Origin: Knoxdaviesia capensis
Lineage: Eukaryota > Ascomycota > Sordariomycetes > Microascales > Gondwanamycetaceae
NCBI GenBank assembly: GCA_001510575.1
Contig: LNGK01000004.1
Location: 3,160,667 to 3,224,666, forward strand
Reading direction: 5' to 3'
DNA: 64,000 bases
Below, piece by piece: positions 43,996-55,317 of this stretch (the first letter of the stretch is position 1; each line of letters starts with the position of its first letter). Below the pieces are notes generated by a model, which was not told the DNA's origin, did no database searches, and saw only the letters and a program-made list of their open reading frames with translations. Both the position numbers and the translations under genes were made by a program.

Positions 43996-45695
43996 CTAAC
44001 CTGAAGACAATTGTGCACAATATGACACATTCTTGACACTTGGGATACGCAGAGTTGCTGGCGTTCTCGTTCCGACAGCACCTTGTGTGACTCGGGGGGT
44101 ATAGCCAGCAGAGGGCCCCGACGAGTCGAGTTCATAAGCTTCACCGACAGTGTCTGAGGCGTCGGGGGATGGGACGTCATCCAGTGGCAGTATCGGAGGT
44201 ATAAGCCGTCTCTGTGTTGTAAGACCATCGCCGCCGAAGACCTCGGACAGTATCTGAGCGGCAGACGCACGCCGAAGGGGATCAAACCGCCCCATGGGAC
44301 TAAGCTCGGACAGTGGGATATTGAGGAGCTCCGAGTAGTCGAGATAGGAATCCGCGGCGATTTCCAGGACCCGGCCATGGATCTCAGTGTGGCTGCGGGG
44401 GAGATCGGTGGCATACCTCCGGAATTTGCCGATATCCCGAGTCCACAGGATTGTCACATAGAGTGACCAGACGTCGACCTTGTGAGATTGGCTACTGGAC
44501 TGGAACATCTCCGGGGCCATGAACATTGGAGTTCCAACCTGGCTCACGGCAGTACTGGCTATGCTGGATAGGCCCAAGTCAGCCAGCCGGAAATGGTACC
44601 CGTTCCCCGCAACTCGTTCGTATAGAATGTTCTCAGGCTTGACATCGCGGTGGATGATTCCATTGGCGTCGAGATAGTCGAGGGCTTTGAGCATGTGGAT
44701 GAGCACCGCTGTGCAGATATCCTGGCCTCGGAGGTACATGTCCCTCTGCCACATCAAGCTGTCCAGAGAACCATCCTTCACGGGCATGAAAATCGATACT
44801 TCCGGCTCATCCTCGCCTTGATAGCCCAGAAACTCAACAATATGAGGCTACCAGGAGACATGTTACTATTCTGGCGATAAGGCGGCGTGGCATTGACAAG
44901 TATTTTGTGTCTACTTACATGCGATAACCGTGTGAGGTGTTTGATCTCACGTCTCACGCGCAGCTGCTGACAGACAGAGTTGTGTGATTGCTTGACGACC
45001 TTGGCAGCAAGAATATTGCCGGTGTCCACGTCTGTGACCTTGTACACCGTTGAAAATGCGCCGTAGCCCAAAGGGACAGGGGCCTTGTGGAACCGAAGGC
45101 CTTCTCGCCCCAAGCGAGGCGTTTGCGGTGTCGTATCCTCATCTACCAACCGGCCAGCTTGTGGAACACCGTCCGGAGATTCTGGCAGGTAACGGCTCTG
45201 GTAGTGAAGCTGCTGGATCCGGCTGTCTATCGCCGCTTCCACATCCCGGGCTCGCGGCGGCCAGCCAATCTCAAACATGACAAGATTGCTGTGCGGGCCG
45301 CCCATCCCGAATGTTGTGTTGAGCGAGCCGGAGATGACGACCCCCCGAGAGCGCCCAGGCTCGAACCGGTATGTCGTCTGCTCATCACCGTAGACTTGGG
45401 TGGTCTGGCGGCTGGACTGGTCGTACAGCATGAAGACGTGGGTTTGCGGGTTCAGCACAAACGAGCATTGGATTCGCGAGATTGACTTGTCTTCGATGAC
45501 GATGTCACCCTGACGGCCCATTGTGGCCAAGGTGACCGGCTCGGTGGAGGCGAAGGCTGTAGCAACAGCAAGAACTTCTGCACCATCATCCAGGTTCCGG
45601 CGATGATGTCGGTTTGAGGGATTTCTGACAACGGCCTGAGCGCGCTCGCTCAATGGGAGCAGGAAAAAGTACCATGGCGCCCCCAAGTACGACAT
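43996..45695 (-). CDS. FHA-domain serine/threonine protein kinase
   Basis: Exons 45695-44919 and 44847-43996 (71-nt GT-AG intron) give 542 aa. An N-terminal FHA domain, which binds phosphothreonine, shows MGRQGDIVIEDKSISRIQCS (59-78) and LYDQSSRQTT. The kinase domain has the Gly loop PLGYGAFSTVYKV (208-220), the catalytic-site Lys232 in AAKVV, HRDVKPENIL (325-334), DLG (349-351) in place of DFG, and VGTPMFMAPEMF. After the kinase core the C-terminus is short and acidic. FHA-kinase order is that of Rad53/Cds1/Mek1, but this looks like a divergent fungal FHA-kinase and no checkpoint role is claimed. The start is uncertain: MSYLGAP at 45695 was chosen; an in-frame ATG at 45785 would add 30 residues, although a TATATA string (about 45705-45711) lies between them. 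Confidence 0.82.
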
Positions 45696-45785
45696 GTCTA
45701 GCACAGATATATATGGGGCATAGCACGTAGCAGAGGTAGACAAAATTAGCTGCGACGACCACAAGACAACAGGCCGAAAGTTCAA

Positions 45786-48700
45786 TCTTGAGAAATCGAG
45801 GAGGCCAAATACATGAGTAAACTGTAGTGCTTTGTTTTCATCAATCTCTACAGACTTCTCTCAAGAAGTAATGTATCAGGAGTAGTAGTCGCCTGATGTC
45901 AAACGGGGCTTCAATCTCTAACGTGTTGATTGGGCATCGACGCGGGCCTAACCGAAGCTGCATGCAGATGCTTTTTCTCGCGGCATGCACCTGGTTTCTG
46001 TACTGTTTCTGAACGGACGTGTATCATTTGCACATTCCGATTTCTGGCTCTAATAGCAAAGTGCATACATGAGACTATAAAGAGAGTTGTTGAGAGGAGA
46101 AGCATTCTCACAATGTGTACCTTCGTTATTCCCTCGCTGTTGGGCTGCTGGCGAATAGAGCTGAGCTGTTTCAGGGAGAGTCGATTTAGGTGTGAGAACA
46201 TGTTTTTCGGTATTGCTAGGCTTTCCATACGTAGAAACGTATAAAACGACCGGAGCCACGGACCCAGCTTAGGCCGGACCGGGTCGGGCCACCGCCTCGG
46301 TCCCGCGAAGCCGGACCGGACACAGAAAAAGGGTTCAGATAAGGATGTGTGTTTTTCGGTTCATTAAGAAACAGCGGAGCATGACTACAATGAGCGATAT
46401 TAGTAGAGCAAGACCCGCTACTGACACAGTATTCCCTCCACTCCGTGCTGCTTCTTTACGGTTCTGGAGATACTATGGGCGGATCCGTCACCGAGCGAAA
46501 CAACTAGCATCAGCGTGCATTCAGCTGCGACTCTCCGTAGCAGCAAATCGGAGTCGAATTTCGACCACTTTGCCGAGGGTCACCTGAAAATACCGGGTGC
46601 CCTAACACATGTGAAATTACCAAACCATTTGGTTCACGCACATAAGCCCGGAGCCCTCCCGGGGGACTCCGGCTGACGGCATTTCGGCAGGGACCCATCG
46701 GCCCCGCTGTATCCGGGGGGCCTCCTCCAAACCTTTCCCCCCTGCCACCCCTGTGATTCGCTAGGCCGCTTTTACGATCTCATATTACCGGACAGGTCTG
46801 ACAAAGCCGGCAACTATTTGTCCCCACAGACCACGAATCACACCCTCGGACAAACCCGAGATGAGAGCACACAGAAGAAACGCCTTGCATCGTCGGTGTG
46901 TGTAATCGTAAGGAAACACACCCGCTAAAAGCACTGCATGTTCGGGCGCACACACACTGCAAGACTGGGTAAGTTGTGGTGTAACCATCGCTCCGTGAGC
47001 CACTCAGACCAGATGTGCTACAGACAAACCCCTGGGACGACAGGGACGGATGGAGCACGTATGTTCGGGCGCCAGAACGGGGAATACCAAAACGGCCTTC
47101 CAAATGCACCGGCCAGAAGATCGTCCAGGCACCTGTTTGGTCTGAAGCTGGGACTCCCGGAAAACACGAACTTGATATACGGGGCCCTGAAGGCTGCGCT
47201 GTAGTTTACGACACAGATCGAGTGTTCTGTCCATAGCCAATTATTCCAGAGTGGGGGGGCTCTGATTTACAAGATCCGTAATCCGTATCGAGTGTCGCGA
47301 TTTGCCGGGACGCCACAGGTGAGGCTGCCGTTATACCCGGGAACGCCCTTCTTCAAAGTCTAACATAATGCCGTGACAAATTGGAGTGCACGAAGCTCAT
47401 ATTGACTCGATGTCTAATTTGGTGAGCTGTGTCGATGACAAGGCACACTTTATCATGCACATTCTCGAAGCCGAACAACAAAGAGCGATGAGCATTCCAG
47501 CACCTAAAAGCTGCACACACACGTGCTCCCAAAACGAGGCATCCCAGCTTCCCCCTCGCCCGCCACCCGTCAGATTTTCTGTGGCTGGATGCGGCCCTGG
47601 TCGGGGAGCAGGGCCCCATAAAAGCTCACTTGCTGTACAGCCAGTCTGTTTCCCTGACTGCCTGTAAAGGAACACGCTGATGGGCCCCGCTGCATGGAAG
47701 TCTACATAGGATGTACTGTACCAGCTGGCCCATGTACCTGTACATCCATGCGCAGGAACCGATTATGTGCATCCTCAGCGGGCGCTGTTTCCTTTTCCAC
47801 CCTCCTTCTGCGTCTTATGTGCACACTCCCCACGGCAGAGGCAGCCGCAGCGCACCAGTGGTACCTGATTCCATCGCCGGGCGGGCGGCTGCGCTTATGC
47901 ATGGGAATTGTGTGTGTCTGATACGGCTCCTCCAGATTCCGAGGTTGTAGATTTAACACCCACTCTCCTGATGGTGGGTGGGAGACACAAGAACGGACAG
48001 ATGGCATGTGGAGGGAGGGAGGGACATCACGAGCGAAAGCACGGGATCCGTTCCCTCCTACCTAGAATTCCTAAGATAGGGCGAGCTATCATGGCTTTTT
48101 CCCTGCTTGAAGTCGGACTTCGGTTCTGCAGGTTGTCGTGATTTCATCCAAAGTTTTGCCTCCCCACATACTGCTGTCCACCTCTTCGTAGTACGCTCGG
48201 ACACATCGCGATCCGACGAGGTGATTCCGGATCAGGACACCGTCTGCCTGCGGTTCACGCCCGAAAGAGAGAATAATAGCACCATCACAGGGCCGATTGC
48301 AGTGCGACGGTCAGAACACACGTCTGATTCGGTACCACTGGGTTTTAAAATAGGCACACACACATCCACATCGAGATGCAAACCTCCGGAACAGACACCA
48401 TCACCAAAGCTAAAGAAGTCCAACCCGAGAAAAAACAAGAGGAGAAACAACCGGAGAATCCAGGCACAGACAAATCACCGCTCGCCCATGTTCCTCCCTC
48501 CCTCGTCCCTCCCCCGGAATTATGCTCTTCTTTCCTTCTCGAACAATGTGGCAGGGGTGTATGCTTTCCCAAATAGGACTAGCGCGGCCGAAAATCGTCA
48601 TCAAACCTATTTTTAGACCCGCGGATATGCTAAAATAGCGTGGCTCCCAGATATCTTGTTATTCTCCCCTGAGCGCGGCTGTCGAGCCGTGCCTCGACTG

Positions 48701-50007
48701 TGCACTCTAAAACGAAACAAAAAAAGGCCGGAAGTTCCATGTGTTGTTTCTTTGAAATTTGTCAGGCACACAGAGACCAGTTGCCTGTTTCTATTTTTCT
48801 TCACCCTCCCTTGAAGATCCCCCCAATCTAATCCGGTAAGATAAGCCCGCCGACCAGATTCCATAGCCCACCCCGTCCTGGCCGCCGTGGAGGCTGATGG
48901 TGCCTCCCCTTCCAGTTCTCCCGGTTCCTGGCTTTCATTCGCCCCTCCTTCGGCGGTCCCCCAAGAGTGAGGCATTCCGCTCTGTCCGACAATGGACAGA
49001 GGACACACACCCGCACCACATCCTTAACCTGTAAGACAGGACCTATTTTGGGCGCGCGCCTTGCAGGTTGGACCCCACGCACATCTGCTCGTTCCTGCGT
49101 TTGCGCTGTGCACATTCTCTGTGTTAAGATTCCATCCTACTTTCTCACGCCGTCAAATCCTCATTCGGGGGGCCTGGACCACGCTGGCGGAATTCCCTAT
49201 TCACGTGGATCTGGATCCCCGCTGCACGGGAATCATAGGAGCACGCAACTCTAAACACCAATTTTTCCAGCTGTGGACAATGTGACTGACTCGTAAGTCC
49301 ATTTCCTTCTCATTTAATATGCCCATGGAAAAGCCTCCAAGCGCAGCAAGGTGAGGTGAGGTGAGAGAGTGATGCTGGACTGCAATCTGGAGATCCTCGC
49401 CCGCCAGCATTTCCCCCGGACCTGGGCCCAGCCAAGCACCACCCGTCATCGCCTCACCAGCCACTTAACCCCCGAGAGGTCCACAGCACGCACACACGCC
49501 CCCCACCACACCCAGAGACTCCCATCAAACACCAGCAATACAGGCAATTTGGAAAAAAAAATATACCGATTACCCAAGCCTGACCACCAAAAGAGCTTCG
49601 GGACCCTTTCCTCCGCGCCTGCTGCTGCGCCCACCCTCTCTCTCTCTTCTCTTTTTCCCTCTCTCTCTACACGAACTGTGTATCGCCGTCTGAGCCTGCA
49701 GCGCCCGTTGGCCGCCTATCCGCTGTCCCGCGTCTGCGGCGTCTCTCCAACTCCCTTGACCTCCCCTCTTTGCTCTGTTTCTGCATCCTCATGCAACTTA
49801 CGTGCTGACCTGCCCCCCCTCCCCAAGCACGAATTACGTGCACCCTGCTCCACATTTCTTTTCTCCTATAACCTATCAATCCTCACGCTGAGTATCTGTT
49901 TGGCCCGGTGAGGGAGGCTGTGCGCGTGCGCGGTTAGGCGGCTACCGCAAACCACAGTCCACAAGCCGGACTCGGAAATCCAAGCAAGTGGCCACCTTCC
50001 TGTGTGT

Positions 50008-50042
<35 letters not shown>

Positions 50043-52409
50043 GCACAGAGGTAGGTTGGTCCATAGGTAAAATGCATATATAGCACAGCATGGCACTGTT
50101 GTGCAGTGTTCCCGGGATCCCGGGTGATCCCAAGGCTGAGACCCAACCATCTTTTCTTTTCTTGTCCCGACATGGGATCTTCAGCACACGGCTGAGACCG
50201 CCAGCTCTGGCTATTTTCCTGGTTTCTGGGCTAGTACCCAGCACCGAAAATTCACGGCACACATGTGCGCCCAACCCCATACGAGAGAGGCTGATAATGC
50301 TGTACACCCACACACACCCACACGCACACACCGGACCAAAATACACACGCTCTTCTCCTCCAGCCGTGCTGTGCTAAAAATGAATGCTCACACAGCTTGT
50401 AGATACTACACTCACACGGCACGCCCATGAACACTTTGTCCCAGCTTTTGCTTCTCTGTGTATAGCGCGCCGATAAGTGCAACTGCAACGTACGAGAACG
50501 CCATCACCCACCTGGACAATGCTATATTCCCGTAGATGGAGGGGCCTTTTCTTGATATATATATAAGTTTCACTGACCCTTTGGAATGGGTGATTGAAAA
50601 GACGCACGTGCATTTCCAAAATAGCGGCGATTGTTTCTGGTCTCCATAACCCCAGCCCTAAGCCAAAGTCCAACATTCTAATCAATCTTCTTCGGTATTG
50701 CCCAAAACCCACGATATGCTCACAGGCTAGCTTCATCGTGATATGACCCCATTCGGTCCCTGCTCCCACCTCAACCAGGAAGATACCAACCCACCACATT
50801 TACTATCACATAGACAGGCCTTCAGACACTGTAGTTAAATATTTCAAGATGTATGCTTTGTTTTCTTTCACTCCCCAGTCCGGCCATGTGGCTATAGCAA
50901 AATCTGGTTCGTGCAAGCTATTTTCTTTTTATATCAGATCGCGGTCCCGCGCCGATCTCCACCGACGACCAGGTGGGTGCACTATATATAGAATGAAGAA
51001 ATAAGAAACAAATCAGGATGTAACGACTCCAATAATTAACATGAGCCTTTGACTTGCATATCAAATGTCCAAGACAGATCATCTAGACCTGAGCTCTAAA
51101 AAACAATGTAGCGAGAACTCTCTGGAACCAAAAACAACCACAAAGAGAAAAAGAAAACGAGATACCCGTAATGGGATTTTCCAATCGGAAGATATCTAAA
51201 ACCACATGCGGCAAAATCACCACTAATCTATGGGGGCAATCCAGCTGCCCTTGTGGAGAACTGCCATGCAAAAACAAAAATCGGCATCTCAAACGAAACA
51301 AAACAAGAACAAAATGAATAAGAGAGGAGAAGAAGACAAAAAAAAGAAAGAAAAGAAAACGTAGACATACCACAAGCCCCCAGCGCTCCATCTCCAAACC
51401 AGGGACGGATATGCAAACCGAACCAGAAACAGTAGTAAAAGCACAAAAAAAAGATATCTAGAAAATCCAGGAGCCAAACACCTCTTGCTGAAATGATGCA
51501 GTCCTGCCCAATATACCCGTTTCCCAACGCCGTTAATGGGTATTATAACAAACAACCCGTCCATGAGATTCCTCCAAGTATGCAACCAAAACAAAACACT
51601 AGGGACTCCCCCCGGGTCTATATGTTGCGGAAAACAAAACACCAAAGAAAAGAAATCAGAAACAAAAAAGCAGACGCTAGATCAATGAACATGACACCGG
51701 TGAAGTCTGACGCTGCGAAGAAAGACAAAGCAAACGCCTGGAAATGACCCCCTTGGTTAAGAAGACACATCGGGCACAATTCGTACGCCCGAAGGAGGTG
51801 TGTCTGTGTATTAGAAGTAGAATCGACTTCTGAGAAAGGAAGAGAAGAGAAGAATGTGGAATCTGGCTGTGGCAGCACACTGCCACGGATCGAGCAGTCC
51901 GGTGTGGAAATATATATCGAATGGTCAAGCGGAGTATATATATTACCATCCGAAGTTGTGTCGTGTCGCTATTGTCTGGCGGTTGCTCGAGAGTTTTCGT
52001 TCATCGTCGGGACCAATGCCGTGGGATGCCAAATCAAGAAACGAATGAATATAATGCCATCTGGTTCTGGGAAGCAAAAGAACTGACTGCCTGTCGAGCA
52101 GCCCGGAAAGAAGAGAGTCGAGCTCATGAATTCGGAGCCGTGTCATAGCAGATCAGTCGTGTGGTCGTCAGGGGCGAGGTGTTCATTCCGGAAGTCATGA
52201 GAGTCATGATAGATCAAGGGCGGGAGGGGTGGTAGGGAGAAGTTTAGAAAAGGCAGAAATATAAAAGACAAGATAGGAAGGAGAAAAGGGGCCCGAGAGA
52301 TAGGAGGAGAGAAGCCGAATCAGCTGGCTTCTCCCCTCCCGCTCTACGGACAGTCGACTTCATCATCAAAGTGTATTGAGATTCGTCAAGTCGTCCACAT
52401 CGTGTTCAA
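45786..52409. other. gene-poor region 1
   Basis: 6.6 kb without a supported gene on either strand. Contents: a GC-rich cluster of CGG/CCG triplets (46265-46320) about 500 bp upstream of the FHA-kinase start, reminiscent of zinc-cluster factor sites; TACTGTAC near 47711; a (TG)n microsatellite (50001-50039); and C/T-rich runs near 49620-49670. The stretch 46600-47700 has many CG-rich short palindromes. Frames of up to 180 codons have no family resemblance. Confidence 0.55.
50001..50039. repeat. (TG)n microsatellite
   Basis: About 39 bp of TG units with one TA interruption. Simple repeat. Confidence 0.9.
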
Positions 52410-52643
52410 CTATCTCCACTTGCTGGAGTGATTCGAAGATTGGCTGTGATATCCGGAGTCTGAGAGTTTGTATGGCCGGCCGGTCTCCTGAGGGGCGCCG
52501 TTCGAGTGAGCACTGCAGAGATAGCCCACGGGTATCACCTTCTGCTCAACCGGGTGGCGGCCATACGATGCACATCGGTCGATCGCATGCTGGTAGTAGA
52601 GGCACCGGCAAACGGCGTAAACCTCAACGAGTTGGTAGCACAT
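52410..52643 (-). CDS. small conserved fungal protein, MCYQLVEVYAVCRCLY type
   Basis: A 77-aa frame opening MCYQLVEVYAVCRCLYYQH, followed by IDRCASYGRHPV, VIPVGYLCSAHS and a Ser/His/Gln-rich tail with SDSGYHSQSS. From memory, proteins opening with MCYQLVE.Y.VCRCLY and carrying C.AYG...V..K...VGY.C..HS are widespread, unnamed single-domain proteins of Pezizomycotina. Five Cys and several His suggest metal binding. There is no signal peptide or membrane segment. The tail is probably disordered and phosphorylatable. The function is unknown. About 1.6 kb of DNA upstream (52680-54320) is nearly pure pyrimidine on the sense strand, which is unusual for so small a gene. A further 5' non-coding exon is possible. 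Confidence 0.75.
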   Translation of the reverse strand: MCYQLVEVYAVCRCLYYQHAIDRCASYGRHPVEQKVIPVGYLCSAHSNGAPQETGRPYKLSDSGYHSQSSNHSSKWR

Positions 52644-54330
52644 CTTGAGAGATTGTTTAGATGGAATGAATATCGTGTAATAGAGGTGATGATGAGGGGA
52701 AGAGAAGACAGAAGATTAGGAACCAAAGGAGTGAGTAAGTTCGAGTTGAGATGGACTTAGGCGTTGGTGGGAGCGGTATGCTTGTAGTTGATGTGGGAGA
52801 AGGTAGAGAATATGAGAGAGAAGAGAAGATGACGGGTTGAGAGGATAATTGACGGGAATAGAGATAATATATAAGATTGGGACAGGTTGGTCAGGTCTGG
52901 TCAAGAGAAGGTCCAAGTCGAGGCGATATAAGGGGGGTCGAGGATATAGGGTTGTATAGATGGAGAAGGATATGTCTGCTATATGCTTTCGAACAGGAGA
53001 AGGGCGAAGGTGGCTATATATCTGTGGTAGATGATGTGTGGAGGTGGCAGGATATAACGGAGAGAAGAGAGGAGAGAAGAGAAGAGAGAAAAGGATATAT
53101 GAGGATCGACACAGGGAGGGGGACGTGAGAATTTATATATGATTTCCAGAAGGAAAGTGGCGATGATAGTTGGGGTGGTAGATTGGGAGTGGAAGAGTGA
53201 ATGGCAAGTTAATGGAAGGATGGGAGAGGAAGGAATATATGTGAAAGCCTGAAGTGAAGTCGAGATTGAAGGTTGCGGAAGGATGTCGAAGAAGAAAGAA
53301 AGAAAGAATGAACGGAATGAGATGAGATGATATCTTCTAGAGTGGGAAGCAAGGGACAGACGAAAGGAAAGCAGAGGCAGGGAAGGCGGGAGTATTTAAC
53401 CAAAAATGGTGACAGCAACAATGGTAGTCGATCGGGAAGATAGAGAAGGGACCAGCAAGCAAAGAACAGCGAAGGAAGGACGAGGGTGGGAAGAGCTCAT
53501 CATCAGAACCTTAGAACTGAGAGATGCCTAAGAAAATGGCAGCCTGGTTGAAGATAGGATGGGACGGACAGACAGACGCAGGAGCGAGTGCATGTGTCAG
53601 AGAGAGGAAAGGGAAGAAGAGACGGAGAGAGGTGAAGGTGTACGCGTGCTGTATGTGAGTGAGTGTGTGTGTGCATGCAGGTGTAAGTGAGATTAAGAAC
53701 AGCTAGCGTGGACTATAGAAGAAAGAAAACAACGAGCCCACCAAATGAGCACCCCGTGTGGTGACAGGCAGGAACCGATCAGGGCTACCAAGGACGAAAA
53801 GGAGCAACAGAGCCAGACAAGCAAGTACTGGAGAGAGGAAGAGCAAAAGGGAGGGGGGTGAGGGAGTGGATGATCGAGCGTGGGTGTGAGCGGGTGGGTA
53901 CCTGGACAGAAACAAGGAAAAGTACTCTCAAGATAGAACTAGAACTAAAGGGAACCGGAAGGGGGCGTGTGCGGATGGGTCGGTGGGTTTTTTTTGGGGG
54001 GGGAGGGAAAAAGGAGGCAGGGAGGATGGGAAGAGGTGAAGAACAGAGGAAGAATCGAAGCAGTACCAGACGGAAGGAAATGGAGGGGAGGTGTATGGGG
54101 GGAGTGAGGGTAAGGAGATAAAAGGAAAGGAGACGCAGTAGTCGTCGATGCGGCATCCATAACACAAAGTGACATAAGAAGGGGAGAATAAAAAGGGACA
54201 TAAGGGAAGACGCAACAATAGAAGAATGAAGTAAAAATAAAACGAACCTAAAGTGATAAAATAGAACAAAACTGGAGAACATGGGAAAAAGGCAATGTGA
54301 TGGTAGAACTACACGGTAGCACATGCTACT
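52644..54330. promoter_or_regulatory. 1.6-kb pyrimidine-rich leader/promoter (purine-rich on plus strand)
   Basis: From just upstream of the small Cys-rich gene to about 54320, the plus strand is dominated by GGA, GAA and GAGA words, so the sense strand of the minus gene is C/T-rich. Fungal promoters often have C/T-rich tracts before the transcription start, but usually of 20-100 bp. Reading frames here (Leu/Pro/Ser-rich on the minus strand, Arg/Glu/Lys-rich on the plus strand) are compositional artefacts. Confidence 0.45.
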
Positions 54331-55256
54331 GAATACTCATGTCCTAGGTACAGTACTGGGCTGGTGGACATGGATGCCAGGAGTCAGGCGTTCTGTAGGG
54401 AACGATAGAGAGACACAGAACAGACAGATAGAGGGGAGGGTCAGATGTCAGATTTCCGAGGCTGGGGCAGTTGAGGCCCCGATCGAATGCATGCGAAGCA
54501 TTAGCAGATGCATATATAGACGTACAATGTACCAGTACATGTACGTGAGAAAGAGTGAGAGTGAGCATAACATGAGAGAGAGCGAGAGTATAGTGTTAAA
54601 CCGGGAAGATGAGAAGTCAAAAGAAAATCACAGAGCGAGGCACACTGGAAGAATCCGTGTTTTATTTATTTATATAATACAGAGCTACTATGCTCGCACA
54701 GTTGAAAGTGGCGTGTAATGTGTGTGGCAGACGAATTTAAAAAAAAAAAAAAACGGTCAGGCACAGATGTGAAAGAATCGGCTGGCTTGCATGCTGGCAA
54801 AGGTGCTCAAGCTGGAGAATGGAAATAGAAGAATATGCATGTGTTTCCAGCGTTCTAACCAGCGGAACTTGGTTTTTGGGTAGCTCGAACAAACGGGCGG
54901 CAGTTTTTGTTCTATGAATATACAACATATAAAAACAGCCGTGTAGCATTTCAGCACGGTGTTATGGAAACGAGAGAAAAGGACTTACAGACAGACAGTG
55001 GGTGGAGAACGAAGGAATGCCGAGAAACTCCCTTTTGAAGAGCCAAAATGCAGCCACTTGCTTGTTCTTCTCGGGTCTTGGTTTGCGTGGGCTTGTTTGG
55101 GGAGTAGAGGAGGGGGTGGCCAGAGGAAAAGTGTGCACTTGTTTGTGGGAAGCGGAAGTCGTAGGTACTGGTGGTTTACCTGGACATTTGAACTTTGGCG
55201 TGGTCGAAGCAAGCCACTTTCAATTGGAGGGGGGTGCACAGAGGGAACAAACAGAT

Positions 55257-55258
<2 letters not shown>

Positions 55259-55315
<57 letters not shown>
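55259..55315. repeat. (AC)n microsatellite, 28 units
   Basis: An uninterrupted AC dinucleotide repeat, the longest in the window. It is likely length-variable between strains. Confidence 0.95.

Positions 55316-55317
<2 letters not shown>

Noticed and set aside
45992..46244. Short frames on both strands upstream of the FHA kinase
   Set aside because: Neither has family resemblance; the region is more likely promoter.
49369..49911. 180-codon plus-strand frame
   Set aside because: Ser/Pro/Thr/Leu-rich translation of C/T-rich DNA; no domain or splice pattern.
53785..54324. 179-codon Leu/Pro/Ser/Phe-rich frame
   Set aside because: Translation of the long pyrimidine tract; no start context or family resemblance.
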